A DNA stretch of 64,000 nt, taken from Krasilnikovia cinnamomea. GTDB taxonomy: Bacteria; Actinomycetota; Actinomycetes; Mycobacteriales; Micromonosporaceae. Each line of letters starts with the position of its first letter. Within the stretch, counting starts at the first letter, position 1. A program made the position numbers and the translations under genes. The notes below the pieces were generated by a model. The model ran no database searches. It worked only from the letters and a program-made list of their open reading frames with translations, and had not been told where the DNA came from. Positions 1-8,109 of this stretch are shown piece after piece. The stretch spans positions 5,704,001 through 5,768,000 of the forward strand of contig NZ_SHKY01000001.1 in the NCBI RefSeq assembly GCF_004217545.1. Direction: 5' to 3'.

Positions 1-2457
1 GGCGAGGACCTGCTGGTCGGAGGAGTACTGCAGGGCGGAGGTGCCCTGTTCGTTCTCGATCCCGACGGTGGCAGATGCGCCGCGCTCCGCCGGATCGTCG
101 CCGATCCCGCGGTACTGCAGCACGATCTGCCCGTTCTCGTGGAAGACGATCTCGGCGGTGACCCGGGCGTTCGGGCCGGTTCCCAGGATCCAGACATCGC
201 GCCACTCGACCGCGAAACGGCGGTCCGGCGCAGTGCCGGTCAGCCCGGTACGCACGGTGGCTCCGTCACTGACGACCAGGTCGTCCCAGAAGGCGTACAC
301 GGCGCCGTTGGGTTCGTCGGTGTTCGGGATCGGCTGGTTGCCCAGGATGGGCGCGGACGAGGTGAAGCTGACGAAACCGTTGGTCGTGACGTACCCGTCG
401 ACGTGCTGCTGGTCGTACAGGGTCACTGGGAAGGGCAACGTCAGCGGGGCGCTGGCGTCGTCGCCCTGCAGCGGCAGCACCGTGTCCGTGTCGACCCAGT
501 CCGGGGCGACCGTCTCGCAGACGTGCCCCGCATCGTCCGAACGGTGCGGCATCGTCACGTCGGCGATCTCGTCGTCGAACACGTGCACGTGGACCCGTTG
601 GGGCAGGAGGCAATGGCCGCGCGCGACGCTGAGGTCGTACTCGCCGTCGGGGACGTCGGGAATCCGGAATGCGCCCTGCGCATCTGTGCTCACCGCGGGC
701 AGCGGCGTGTCGACCAGATGCACGGTCGCGCCCGACACCGGTGCTCCGGTGTCGTCGTCCACGTTCCCGCTCACCACGTGCCGCGCGGCGACCTCGAGGT
801 CGAAGTCCTGCGAGGAGGTGACCTCCTCGGTGATGTCCACGCCGGCCTCCTGGGGCCGGTAGCCGAACGCCCAGGCGGTGACGGTGTAGCGTCCGACGGG
901 CAGGCTAGGCAGCGCGTAGCTGCCCTGGGCGTCGGACCGCGCGGTGCGGGTCTGCGGGCCGGTCGCGGTGATCGTCGTGTCGGGCAGCGCCTGACCGCCG
1001 GACCGTACGGTCCCTGCCAGACCGCCCACGGGTCCGCGCGGTGAGCGCGTCACGGCCTCGTAGGCGTCGAGGCGTCCCTCGCCGAAGACGTTGTTGTCCT
1101 GGGGTATGCCGCCGCACTGCTCGTTGTCGGTGTCGACCGCCGACTGATCCAGCAGGGCCGTGGTGGTGGTGACGTCCCCCGGCAGTGCCCGCGCTGCCGA
1201 CCACATCAGCGCCACCGTCCCGGTGACATGTGGTGTCGCCATGGACGTGCCCGACCAGGCCTCGTAGCGGCCACCGGGCACGCTCGAGCGAATGTCCTCG
1301 CCGGGCGCGGCGATGTCGGGCTTGACGCGACCGTCCAGGGTGGGACCACGACCGCTGAACCAGCTCGCGTTGTTCCCGGCGTTGAAGGAGCCCACCGCGT
1401 AGGTGTTGTCGTAGTCGCCGGGAGAGAAAGCCGTGTTGCAGTTCCCGTCGTCGTTGCCGACGGCGAAGGTGGCGAAGATGCCGGCGGCGCGCCAGGTGGC
1501 AACCATGTCGGCATAGAACGGGTCACCCTGCCCGTTCGATCCCCACGAGTTGTTGATGATGTCCGGGGCCAGGTCGGGCCTGGGATTCGCGCCGGACAGA
1601 TCGGTGGGCGCGACCATCCACTGGCCTGAGGCCAACAGCGCGGACAGCGAGCAGTCATTGGTCTCGCACCCTTTTGCCGCGATCCATCTGGCCCCGGGCG
1701 CGACGCCGGTCTCGTTGCCGGCACCGTCGTTGCCGAGGACGGTGCCGAGCACGTGCGTCCCGTGGCCCACGTTGTCGCAGGGTGTCTCGGACGGATTGCC
1801 GCAGACGTACGAAGGATCGAACCAGCTGTACTGATGGTCCAGGGTGCCGGGTGTGCCCGGCGCCGGGGCGCCGCGGTACTGCCGGGCGATGGCGGGGTGG
1901 TCGTACTGCGCTCCGGTGTCGATCGTGCCGACCACGATGCCGTCACCCCGGACCCCGTAGGTCTGCCAGACCTCGGGTGCGCGTACCCGGTCGATGTTCC
2001 ACTCCGTGCCTCGCGTGCCCGCCGCCTTCTTGGCGACCGGCTGCACCACGTGGTAGCTGCGGTCCGGCACCACGTCGCGGACCTCCGGCCGCTGCCGCAG
2101 CTCCGTCATCAGATCCTTCGTCCCGGTTACCTTGATCGCATTGGTGATCCAGTACGCGGTGAACGCGACGTTGCGGTCGGTGAGTAGGCGCCGCAGCCCG
2201 GCCTGACTGTTGTCGGCATTGGCTTTCGCCGTCTCGTACACGTAACGGGTGCGGTCGGCGTGCCGCGCGCGCGTCGGTGCGCTGCGCAGATCCGGCCGAC
2301 TCTTGAGCAACACGAAGAATGTCGAGGTGGGGCCCGGCGTTCCGGATTCGCGGGTGGCTGCCGCGGCGGGCGCTCCCAGGCTCAGCGGCATGGCCAGGAT
2401 CGCGGCCAGAAACGCGATCCAGGCCAACCGCGGCGGCGGCTTTGCGGTGAGTCTCAT
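1..2457 (-). CDS. Secreted S8 (subtilisin-like) serine protease, C-terminus cut by window edge
   Basis: The frame starts at ATG 2457 and stays open to base 1, so at least 819 residues are present and the C-terminus is missing. A cleavable signal peptide is visible (basic MRLTAK start, then a hydrophobic stretch ending near APAAAA), followed by an I9-like propeptide. The catalytic triad appears in the family order: Asp180 in GTIDTG, His232 in GHGTHV and Ser405 in GTSMATP. After the protease come two carboxypeptidase-regulatory-like beta-sandwich repeats (roughly residues 475-530 and 545-600, both with the DAQG turn) and a further beta-rich region with an FWDDL motif that runs off the window. 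It is probably an exported degradative protease unrelated to the biosynthetic genes. The substrate is unknown. Confidence 0.93.
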   Translation of the reverse strand, partial: MRLTAKPPPRLAWIAFLAAILAMPLSLGAPAAAATRESGTPGPTSTFFVLLKSRPDLRSAPTRARHADRTRYVYETAKANADNSQAGLRRLLTDRNVAFTAYWITNAIKVTGTKDLMTELRQRPEVRDVVPDRSYHVVQPVAKKAAGTRGTEWNIDRVRAPEVWQTYGVRGDGIVVGTIDTGAQYDHPAIARQYRGAPAPGTPGTLDHQYSWFDPSYVCGNPSETPCDNVGHGTHVLGTVLGNDGAGNETGVAPGARWIAAKGCETNDCSLSALLASGQWMVAPTDLSGANPRPDLAPDIINNSWGSNGQGDPFYADMVATWRAAGIFATFAVGNDDGNCNTAFSPGDYDNTYAVGSFNAGNNASWFSGRGPTLDGRVKPDIAAPGEDIRSSVPGGRYEAWSGTSMATPHVTGTVALMWSAARALPGDVTTTTALLDQSAVDTDNEQCGGIPQDNNVFGEGRLDAYEAVTRSPRGPVGGLAGTVRSGGQALPDTTITATGPQTRTARSDAQGSYALPSLPVGRYTVTAWAFGYRPQEAGVDITEEVTSSQDFDLEVAARHVVSGNVDDDTGAPVSGATVHLVDTPLPAVSTDAQGAFRIPDVPDGEYDLSVARGHCLLPQRVHVHVFDDEIADVTMPHRSDDAGHVCETVAPDWVDTDTVLPLQGDDASAPLTLPFPVTLYDQQHVDGYVTTNGFVSFTSSAPILGNQPIPNTDEPNGAVYAFWDDLVVSDGATVRTGLTGTAPDRRFAVEWRDVWILGTGPNARVTAEIVFHENGQIVLQYRGIGDDPAERGASATVGIENEQGTSALQYSSDQQVLA

Positions 2458-3078
2458 GATGTCCCCTTCCGCTGACGGACGCACACGGCCGGCATGCGCC
2501 ATCGACCACTGTCAGTGGCCCAGCGACCAGCCTGAGCAATCCCGTCGCGAGATCCGTAGGGACTGAAGACCGTACGTGCCGCCGATCTACCCTTATTCGT
2601 CAGAAGGGCAATGACCTGCTTAACAATCGAATTGGGGAGTTCGTAATGTTTCAGCGAGAAAGGCGTCGGAGGTTGCTTCCCGCAAGAGGCCTTCGTCCCG
2701 CATATGCGGGCACTTATGCCCATGTATGAATTGCCGCGTAGCCTTTCTGCCGGGCCACACTCTCTGGCAGGCGCTCGCGCAAAGCGCCTGCCAGTTGGGC
2801 ATACGGATGCCAGCTCCGAGTTGCGTCGAGTCGTATTCCGCATCTGGCGCACTTTCCGGAACTTGCTTACCTGGGAATTTCGGGGAGAGTCTAGAGGCGC
2901 TACCGAACTTTGACTTCTGGCTTCGCCCATATTTGTTCGCGACGTCATCGCCGCCGCCCGCAACGATTGGATCGGCAGCGTTTCTCGGATGGGGCAGATC
3001 CGTGGAGCGTGCGACGTTTCTTTCGGCCTGGGCAGGCAGAGTTCGGTGCGGCGGAGTCCCGGCGTAAAGGAGGATTCC
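2458..3078. other. Long intergenic region, lower GC, with hairpins
   Basis: This 621-base gap lies between the divergent protease and repeat-protein genes and has visibly lower GC than its surroundings. No frame in it has recognisable protein similarity or a convincing start. It holds two clear hairpins (2708-2721 and 2765-2793) and should contain the promoters of both flanking genes, but I could not assign -10/-35 boxes with confidence. Confidence 0.6.
2765..2793. repeat. Inverted repeat, 11-bp stem, 7-nt loop
   Basis: The arms TGGCAGGCGCT and AGCGCCTGCCA are perfectly complementary around a 7-nt loop. There is no T-tract, so a simple rho-independent terminator is not obvious. A smaller hairpin (GGGCA-CTTA-TGCCC) lies at 2708-2721. 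Confidence 0.6.
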
Positions 3079-4107
3079 ATGAACAGATATCTGATGCGGC
3101 TGTTGACCGCCTGTCTACTTGGGGCGGTCGCCGGCGGCGCGTGGGGGAGCAGCGCCCAGGCGGCTGATGGCGACGCCGCCGCCCCGGCCGCCACTCAGCC
3201 CCGCACGCACTCCCAACTCGCCGCGTCATTTGCGTTCAGCCAGTACGCGACGGTCAGCCCGGCCAGCGGCTGGGCGTTCGTCGCGGGTGACTTCGCCGGG
3301 GACGGCCGCGCCGATGTGGTTGGGTATCACCCGAGCAACGGCAGCCTCTGGGTCGGGCGCAACACCGGTTCGTCGTTTGCGTTCAGCCAGTACGCGACGG
3401 TCAGCCCGGCCAGCGGCTGGTCCTTCGTGGCGGGTCAGTTCGCGGGCGACTTCCGGACCGATCTCGTCGGATACAACGCCGCCAACGGCAGCGTGTGGGT
3501 CGGGCGCAACGCCGGTTCGTCGTTCACGTTCAGCCAGTACGCGACGGTCAGCCCGGCCAGCGGTTGGTCCTTCGTCGCCGGTGACTTCGCCGGGGACGGC
3601 CGCGCGGATGTGGTTGGGTATCACCCGAGCAACGGCAGTCTGTGGGTGGGTACGAACACCGGGTCGGCGTTCACGTTCGCCCAGTATGCGACGGTCAGCC
3701 CGGCCGCGAACTGGTCGTTCGTGGCGGGTCAGTTCGCCGGCGACTTCCGCGCGGATGTGGTCGGGTATCACCCGAGCAACGGCAGTCTGTGGGTGGGTAC
3801 GAACACCGGGTCGGCGTTCACGTTCGCCCGGTATGCGACGGTCAGCCCGGCCGCGAACTGGTCGTTCGTGGCGGGTCAGTTCGCCGGCGACTTCTGGGCG
3901 GATGTGGTCGGGTATCACCCGAGCAACGGCAGTCTGTGGGTGGGTACGAACACCGGGTCGGCGTTCACGTTCGCCCAGTATGCGACGGTCAGCCCGGCCG
4001 CGAACTGGTCCTTCGTCGCGGGCGACTTCGCCGGCGACGCCAGGAGCGACGTGGTCGGGTATCACCCGAGCAACGGCAGCCTGTGGGTCGGCGCCACGGT
4101 GGGCTAG
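3079..4107 (+). CDS. Secreted FG-GAP/VCBS-like repeat protein
   Basis: The start is ATG 3079, directly after a strong AAAGGAGGA ribosome site; upstream in-frame codons lack one. The product has 342 residues. Residues 1-33 form a signal peptide (MNRYLMRLL, hydrophobic core, then SSAQA). From residue 51 to the end the protein is six head-to-tail repeats of exactly 49 residues, each with QYATVSPA, W.FVAG.FAGD, a D.R.D..GY Asp-rich loop and SLWVG. The DGRAD loops resemble the calcium-binding turns of FG-GAP blades, so a secreted beta-propeller-like protein is likely. No catalytic domain is attached; binding or structural roles are open. The gene stands alone. Confidence 0.85.
   Translation: MNRYLMRLLTACLLGAVAGGAWGSSAQAADGDAAAPAATQPRTHSQLAASFAFSQYATVSPASGWAFVAGDFAGDGRADVVGYHPSNGSLWVGRNTGSSFAFSQYATVSPASGWSFVAGQFAGDFRTDLVGYNAANGSVWVGRNAGSSFTFSQYATVSPASGWSFVAGDFAGDGRADVVGYHPSNGSLWVGTNTGSAFTFAQYATVSPAANWSFVAGQFAGDFRADVVGYHPSNGSLWVGTNTGSAFTFARYATVSPAANWSFVAGQFAGDFWADVVGYHPSNGSLWVGTNTGSAFTFAQYATVSPAANWSFVAGDFAGDARSDVVGYHPSNGSLWVGATVG
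3229..4101 (+). repeat. Six 147-bp tandem coding repeats
   Basis: Repeat units begin at 3229, 3376, 3523, 3670, 3817 and 3964, all in phase (49 codons). Units 4 and 5 differ at only three bases over 147, while units 1-3 are more divergent, pointing to recent expansion at the 3' side. Confidence 0.9.
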
Positions 4108-4353
4108 CAGGACGGCAATTGCCAGGTCACCGCAAGAGCATTCGCTCGTTCATTTCATCAGTGCCGGGTCTCCCGCCCGGGCGTCGGGGTCGCGCTCGAC
4201 GCCCGGGCGTCCGCCGTGTCCGTCGGACCGTGAGCCCTCGCCCGGGCCGAGTCGTGGGGGCGAGGCACCGCACGGCAACCTTCACGACGTCACCGCGCAG
4301 CTCACGGAGATCCGTCGAGACCTTCCCGGCCTCGGGTGCGCCGTTGACCCTGC

Positions 4354-5043
4354 TCACCCGGCCGCCGGGCCTGACGCGTCGATCACCCGCTCGGCCAGCG
4401 ATTGCAGCAGCGCGGCGATCGCGCCGACTGGAACGACGTGATCGACGACCGCGTCCCGCTCGATCGCGGCCTGCGGCATCGCGAACACCGGCGAGGTGGC
4501 CGCATCGCTGGCGATGACCACACCGCCCAAGCGGTGAATGACCGACGCCCCGGTCGCCCCGTCGTTGCCGTACCCGGACAGGACGACCGCGATGGCGCGC
4601 GGCCCGGCAGCCATCGCCAACGTGGTCAGTAACAGGTCGGCCGACGGGCGGTACGGTGGGCGCTCACCAGAGTCGATCAACGTGATCATCCCGTCGGGCG
4701 AAACCAGCGTGTGGTTGCCGGCTGGAGCCACCAGGACCCGGCCAGGCACCAGAGCGTCGCCGTCGGCCGCAGTCTTGACCCTCAGCGCGGTCCGGGCCCG
4801 CAGGATCGGTGCCATCCGGTCGGCCGCGGTGGGGCTTTGGTGCCGCAGCACGATGACCGCAGCGGGGAACCTGCGAGGCAGGTCAGCGAGGATCTCACAC
4901 AGCGGCTCAAGTCCTCCGGCCGAGCAGACCAGCGCCACGACAGGAACCCCGAACCATCGACGGCCGGCAGACGACCGCCGAAGCCCAGTGGTGAACTGGG
5001 CGCGCAGGATCGAGTCATCGCTGCGGCGAGTCAGGTCCATCAC
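4354..5043 (-). CDS. CheB-type methylesterase domain protein without receiver domain
   Basis: The product has 229 residues from GTG 5043 (ATG 5040 is also possible); AGGAGG at 5053-5058 lies 9 bases before the GTG. It matches the catalytic half of CheB, the protein-glutamate methylesterase/deamidase of chemoreceptors. Likely triad: Ser41 in CSAGG, His68 in LRHQS and Asp161 in SGYGNDGA. The region APAGNH...SGERPPYRPSAD is also typical of the family. The N-terminal response-regulator domain is absent, and no CheR, receptor or kinase lies nearby. Stand-alone CheB domains often sit in hybrid signalling systems in non-chemotactic bacteria, so the true substrate is unknown. Confidence 0.88.
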   Translation of the reverse strand: MMDLTRRSDDSILRAQFTTGLRRSSAGRRWFGVPVVALVCSAGGLEPLCEILADLPRRFPAAVIVLRHQSPTAADRMAPILRARTALRVKTAADGDALVPGRVLVAPAGNHTLVSPDGMITLIDSGERPPYRPSADLLLTTLAMAAGPRAIAVVLSGYGNDGATGASVIHRLGGVVIASDAATSPVFAMPQAAIERDAVVDHVVPVGAIAALLQSLAERVIDASGPAAG

Positions 5044-5202
5044 GGCGATGCACCTCCTCTCACCATCGTGTGCAGCGGAAGCCGGCCACGGGAAGGGCCG
5101 ATGGTCCGACCCGATGGCCTGCCATTACCAGGACGTTCGACCGCCCGGGTGGGGACCTCCACTCAAATTCGAGCAGGACATTGGCGGACGTGACCGGAGT
5201 GT

Positions 5203-6150
5203 TCATCTGATCGGCAGAGGACTGCCGCCTCGACTGTCCACAAGCGACTGATGTCGCGCTGAGATGGAGGGTGACGGTCGGTCGGGCGATGATGGACGTT
5301 CCCATGGGCGGCGTAGATCGATGGCGAGGGACCGGGCCAGCCACAGTTGGGTGTGGGCGGCAATCATGATCCAGGTCCATCGGTCGGCTGCCCGCGGGTC
5401 GCGTAGCTTCGGCCTGGTCCAGCCCAGCGTCTGCTTGAGCAGGGCGAATGTGTGCTCCAGATCGAAGCGTCGTAGGTCTGCCTGCCAGATCCGGTCCACA
5501 TCCCGAGGATCCGCGCCGGCGCTGGAGCACCACAGCCACATGGGTGGCGCGTCGCGGTCACCGGGCAGGTACTCGACCTGGAGCCGGATAGGGGTGTCCT
5601 CGATGACCGGCAACGGGCCCTCATGATCGAGCCAGGCGGCGCGGTGGGTCAGCCGACGGTGCAGCCGGTCCCAGGCTCTGATTTCGGCTTTCCGTAGCTG
5701 GTCGTCTCGTTGATCGTGGTAACTGCCGACGCGGGCCAGGAGTCGGGGTCCTTCAGGTCGAACTCGCCGCCATGCTTGGCGGACGACCGCCGCACGGGTT
5801 GTACTCGTACGGCGGGGCGGGTAGCTGTGGGACCCGGTCGGCGCGGATCCGCCCGGCCACCTCGACCGGCAGATCGCGCAGCACCCAGGCCAGGCGGGTC
5901 ACGTCGTAGCCCGCGTCGCAGACGACCAGGATGTCCGGGTCACCGAGCTGTATGCCACCCCATCGGCGGCGTTGCGACGAGCTGCATCCAACGCCGCAAG
6001 GACAGCGTCGGGGCCGCACAACCTCATCAAAGGCGGCCAGGTGTTCGGCGGGCGTCGCCTTCGTCTCACCGATCTCCCGGCCCGCGTGCTGCCTGTGCAA
6101 CCACAGCGCGACCTGCGGCATCGGCGGCATGGCACGTCCCTATCGACCAC
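5203..6150 (-). pseudogene. Degenerate transposase (actinobacterial DDE/IS4-like family)
   Basis: Three frames on the - strand together reconstruct part of one transposase. The 6130-5753 frame carries GDPDILVVCDAGYDVTRLAW and the RDLPVE...RADRV region. After a shift near 5780 the next frame reads RPPKHGGEFDLKDP. After another shift near 5690 a third frame reads RAWDRLHRRLTHRAAWLDHEG, then PVIEDTPIRLQVEYLPGDR, FDLEHTFALLKQTLGWTRP and DRWTWIMIAAHTQLWLAR. These blocks match the order in a common Streptomyces/Micromonospora transposase. The N-terminal third and the tail after RPWERP are missing. No intact copy or clear terminal inverted repeats were found. It is a dead remnant at the left edge of the cluster. 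Confidence 0.85.
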
Positions 6151-6479
6151 ATCGACCTTGTTGCGGCGTAGGACCTATGCCGGCTGGCCGAAGCCGTACC
6201 GCTCAGTCACGCGGGTGTTGTCCGTGGCGGGGCTCACGCTGCTCACCTTGATCACCGCGGCCGTGGTGGTCTCAGCCGTCACCACCGGAGACATCGCGCA
6301 TGTTTGCACACCTCGTCGGCCTGACGATCAGCAGCAGGCGCCACCCGCGTCCGCCATGTGGTCGTGATCTGCCTATACGGAGAGTGACTCTGGCCGGCGC
6401 CCGGATCCGGCTCCTCGCCCTCAAGTCCGGCTACCGCTGTGGCCGGAGTTGATGTTGCGGGAGGCCGTGGCGGGCTGGT
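6151..6479. other. Gene-free stretch between transposase relic and transporter
   Basis: This stretch has no convincing gene. A + strand frame near 6220-6369 encodes one hydrophobic helix (LTLLTLITAAVVVSAV) but has no good start or ribosome site. The rest is presumably decayed insertion-element sequence plus the promoter region of the transporter. Confidence 0.5.
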
Positions 6480-6491
6480 TTGATCCCCGGC

Positions 6492-7766
6492 ATGGGTGCT
6501 GGGCGGTTCGCCGGGAAGCTGCTGCCGCCGCCTGGGCTGCCGCGCACTATCGCGTTCCAATCCGGGATGAACGCCGTCGGGAGTGGGGCGTTCCTCACCG
6601 CCGGAGTGGTGTTCTTCGTCCACGGGCTCGGGATGACCCCAGTGCAGGTCGGCATCGGGTTCTCCGTCGCCGGGCTGACCGGGCTGGTCGGAGCTTTGCC
6701 ACTGGGGATGGTCGCCGACCGGCTCGGGGGGCGGGCCGCGTGGGCGATCGGGGCGGTGACCGGTGCGGCGTCGCTCGCGGTACTGCCGTTCGTGCACGCG
6801 TTCGCCGGTTTTGTCGCCGTGCTGGTCGGGTCGGCGGCCGCGGACACGCTGGCCGGGGCTGGGCGCACGATCTACACGTCGGACGCGATTCCGGCCGAGG
6901 GGCGGGTGCGGGCGATGGCGTTCGTCCGGACGTACCTCAACATCGGGCTCTCGGTCGGGACCGGGCTTGGGGCGCTCGTACTCGCGGCCAACGGGACCGC
7001 GGCGCTGATCGCGCTGGTCTACTTCGCGGCCGCCCTGCAGCTGGTCAATGCCGTTGTGGTGAGCCGGCTGCCGGTCGCCGTCCGGCCGGGGACGGCGGCG
7101 GGCGGGCCGAAGATGAGCCGGCTCGCCGTACTCACGGACCGGGGATATCTCGGCTACGCGGTGCTGGCTGGGGTGCTGCTGGTCCATGCCTACCTCATGA
7201 CCGAGGTCCTGCCACTGTGGATCATCACCCGGACGGATGCCCCCAAGCCGGTGCTCGGGCTGCTGTTCGCACTCAACACGGCGCTGGTGATCCTGCTGCA
7301 GGTGCCCGCCTCGCGGGGGTCCGAGTCGATGGCGGGTACGCAGCGGCTGCTGCGGCTCGGTGGGCTCACCGCGGCCCTGGCCTGCCCGGTGGCGCTGGTC
7401 AGCGGGCTGACCAGCGGGTGGCTGACGGTCGCCGTACTTGTGCTGGTCATCGTGCTTCTCACCGCGACCGAGCTCTGGTTGTCCGCCGCCGAGTGGTACG
7501 TGCAGACGAGCGTGCCACCGCCCGCCATGCGCGGGGCCTACATCGGGCTCGGGCAGCTCGTCGGGTCGGTGTCGGGCACGCTCGCGCCGGTCGGGCTGAC
7601 CCTGCTCGCCATCCAGACGGGCGGATGGGGGTGGTGGGTGATCGCCGCGATCTTCCTGGGCTGCACGATCGCCGCCGGGCCGGTGGTGGGGCTGATGGGC
7701 CGTACCCCGCGCGTTGATGGGGTCCAGCACCATGAGCAGGCAATTCCGGCGGTCCAGGCAAATTGA
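6492..7766 (+). CDS. MFS transporter (probable product exporter)
   Basis: The protein has about 424 residues from ATG 6492; a TTG at 6480 would add four residues, and neither start has a strong ribosome site. It contains about twelve hydrophobic segments and the major-facilitator loop between helices 2 and 3, G.VADRLGGR, near residue 75. It is shaped like drug:H+ antiporters of the actinobacterial MFS. The gene is the first of the + strand series, 109 bases before the MbtH-like gene, so export of or resistance to the NRPS product is the likely role. The substrate cannot be read from sequence. Confidence 0.85.
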   Translation: MGAGRFAGKLLPPPGLPRTIAFQSGMNAVGSGAFLTAGVVFFVHGLGMTPVQVGIGFSVAGLTGLVGALPLGMVADRLGGRAAWAIGAVTGAASLAVLPFVHAFAGFVAVLVGSAAADTLAGAGRTIYTSDAIPAEGRVRAMAFVRTYLNIGLSVGTGLGALVLAANGTAALIALVYFAAALQLVNAVVVSRLPVAVRPGTAAGGPKMSRLAVLTDRGYLGYAVLAGVLLVHAYLMTEVLPLWIITRTDAPKPVLGLLFALNTALVILLQVPASRGSESMAGTQRLLRLGGLTAALACPVALVSGLTSGWLTVAVLVLVIVLLTATELWLSAAEWYVQTSVPPPAMRGAYIGLGQLVGSVSGTLAPVGLTLLAIQTGGWGWWVIAAIFLGCTIAAGPVVGLMGRTPRVDGVQHHEQAIPAVQAN

Positions 7767-7875
7767 TCAAGACAGAGGCCGGGCCCGGATCAGGTGACCT
7801 AGACGCTTGATCGACCCATGTACATTCACCACCGGCCGTTGCGGGTGTGAGATCGATCGTGCGTGTGGGGGATCC

Positions 7876-8094
7876 GTGTTTGCTGATGACGACGCCGCTG
7901 TGCTCGCCGTTGTGGTGAACGCCGAGGAGCAATACTCGATCTGGCCCGACGACCGCGAGGTGCCTGACGGCTGGCGCCGCGAGGGCACCACCGGCACGCG
8001 CGAACAGTGCCTCGCCCACATCGACGAGATCTGGTCCGACATGCGGCCCAAGTCACTGCGCGTCTGGATGGACGAGAACGCGGCGCAGGCCTGA
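7876..8094 (+). CDS. MbtH-like NRPS accessory protein
   Basis: The product has 72 residues. GTG 7876 gives the family's normal short N-terminus (V-F-A-D-D-D aligning with the usual FDDEDG); the frame is open further upstream but that part is unlike the family. Signature blocks are N.EEQYSIWP, VP.GW, C..H.DE.WSDMRPKSL, including the conserved Trp residues that clamp the adenylation-domain helix. A G-rich site lies only 3 bases before GTG, which is short. MbtH proteins bind A domains and are needed for their solubility or activity. The gene sits 15 bases before NRPS1, so it probably serves several A domains here. Confidence 0.93.
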   Translation: MFADDDAAVLAVVVNAEEQYSIWPDDREVPDGWRREGTTGTREQCLAHIDEIWSDMRPKSLRVWMDENAAQA

Positions 8095-8109
8095 TCCCGG
8101 TGCACGCTC

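Noticed and set aside
6223..6369. Possible small single-helix membrane protein on the + strand
   Set aside because: A hydrophobic helix is present but there is no good start codon or ribosome site, and the region is decayed insertion-element sequence.
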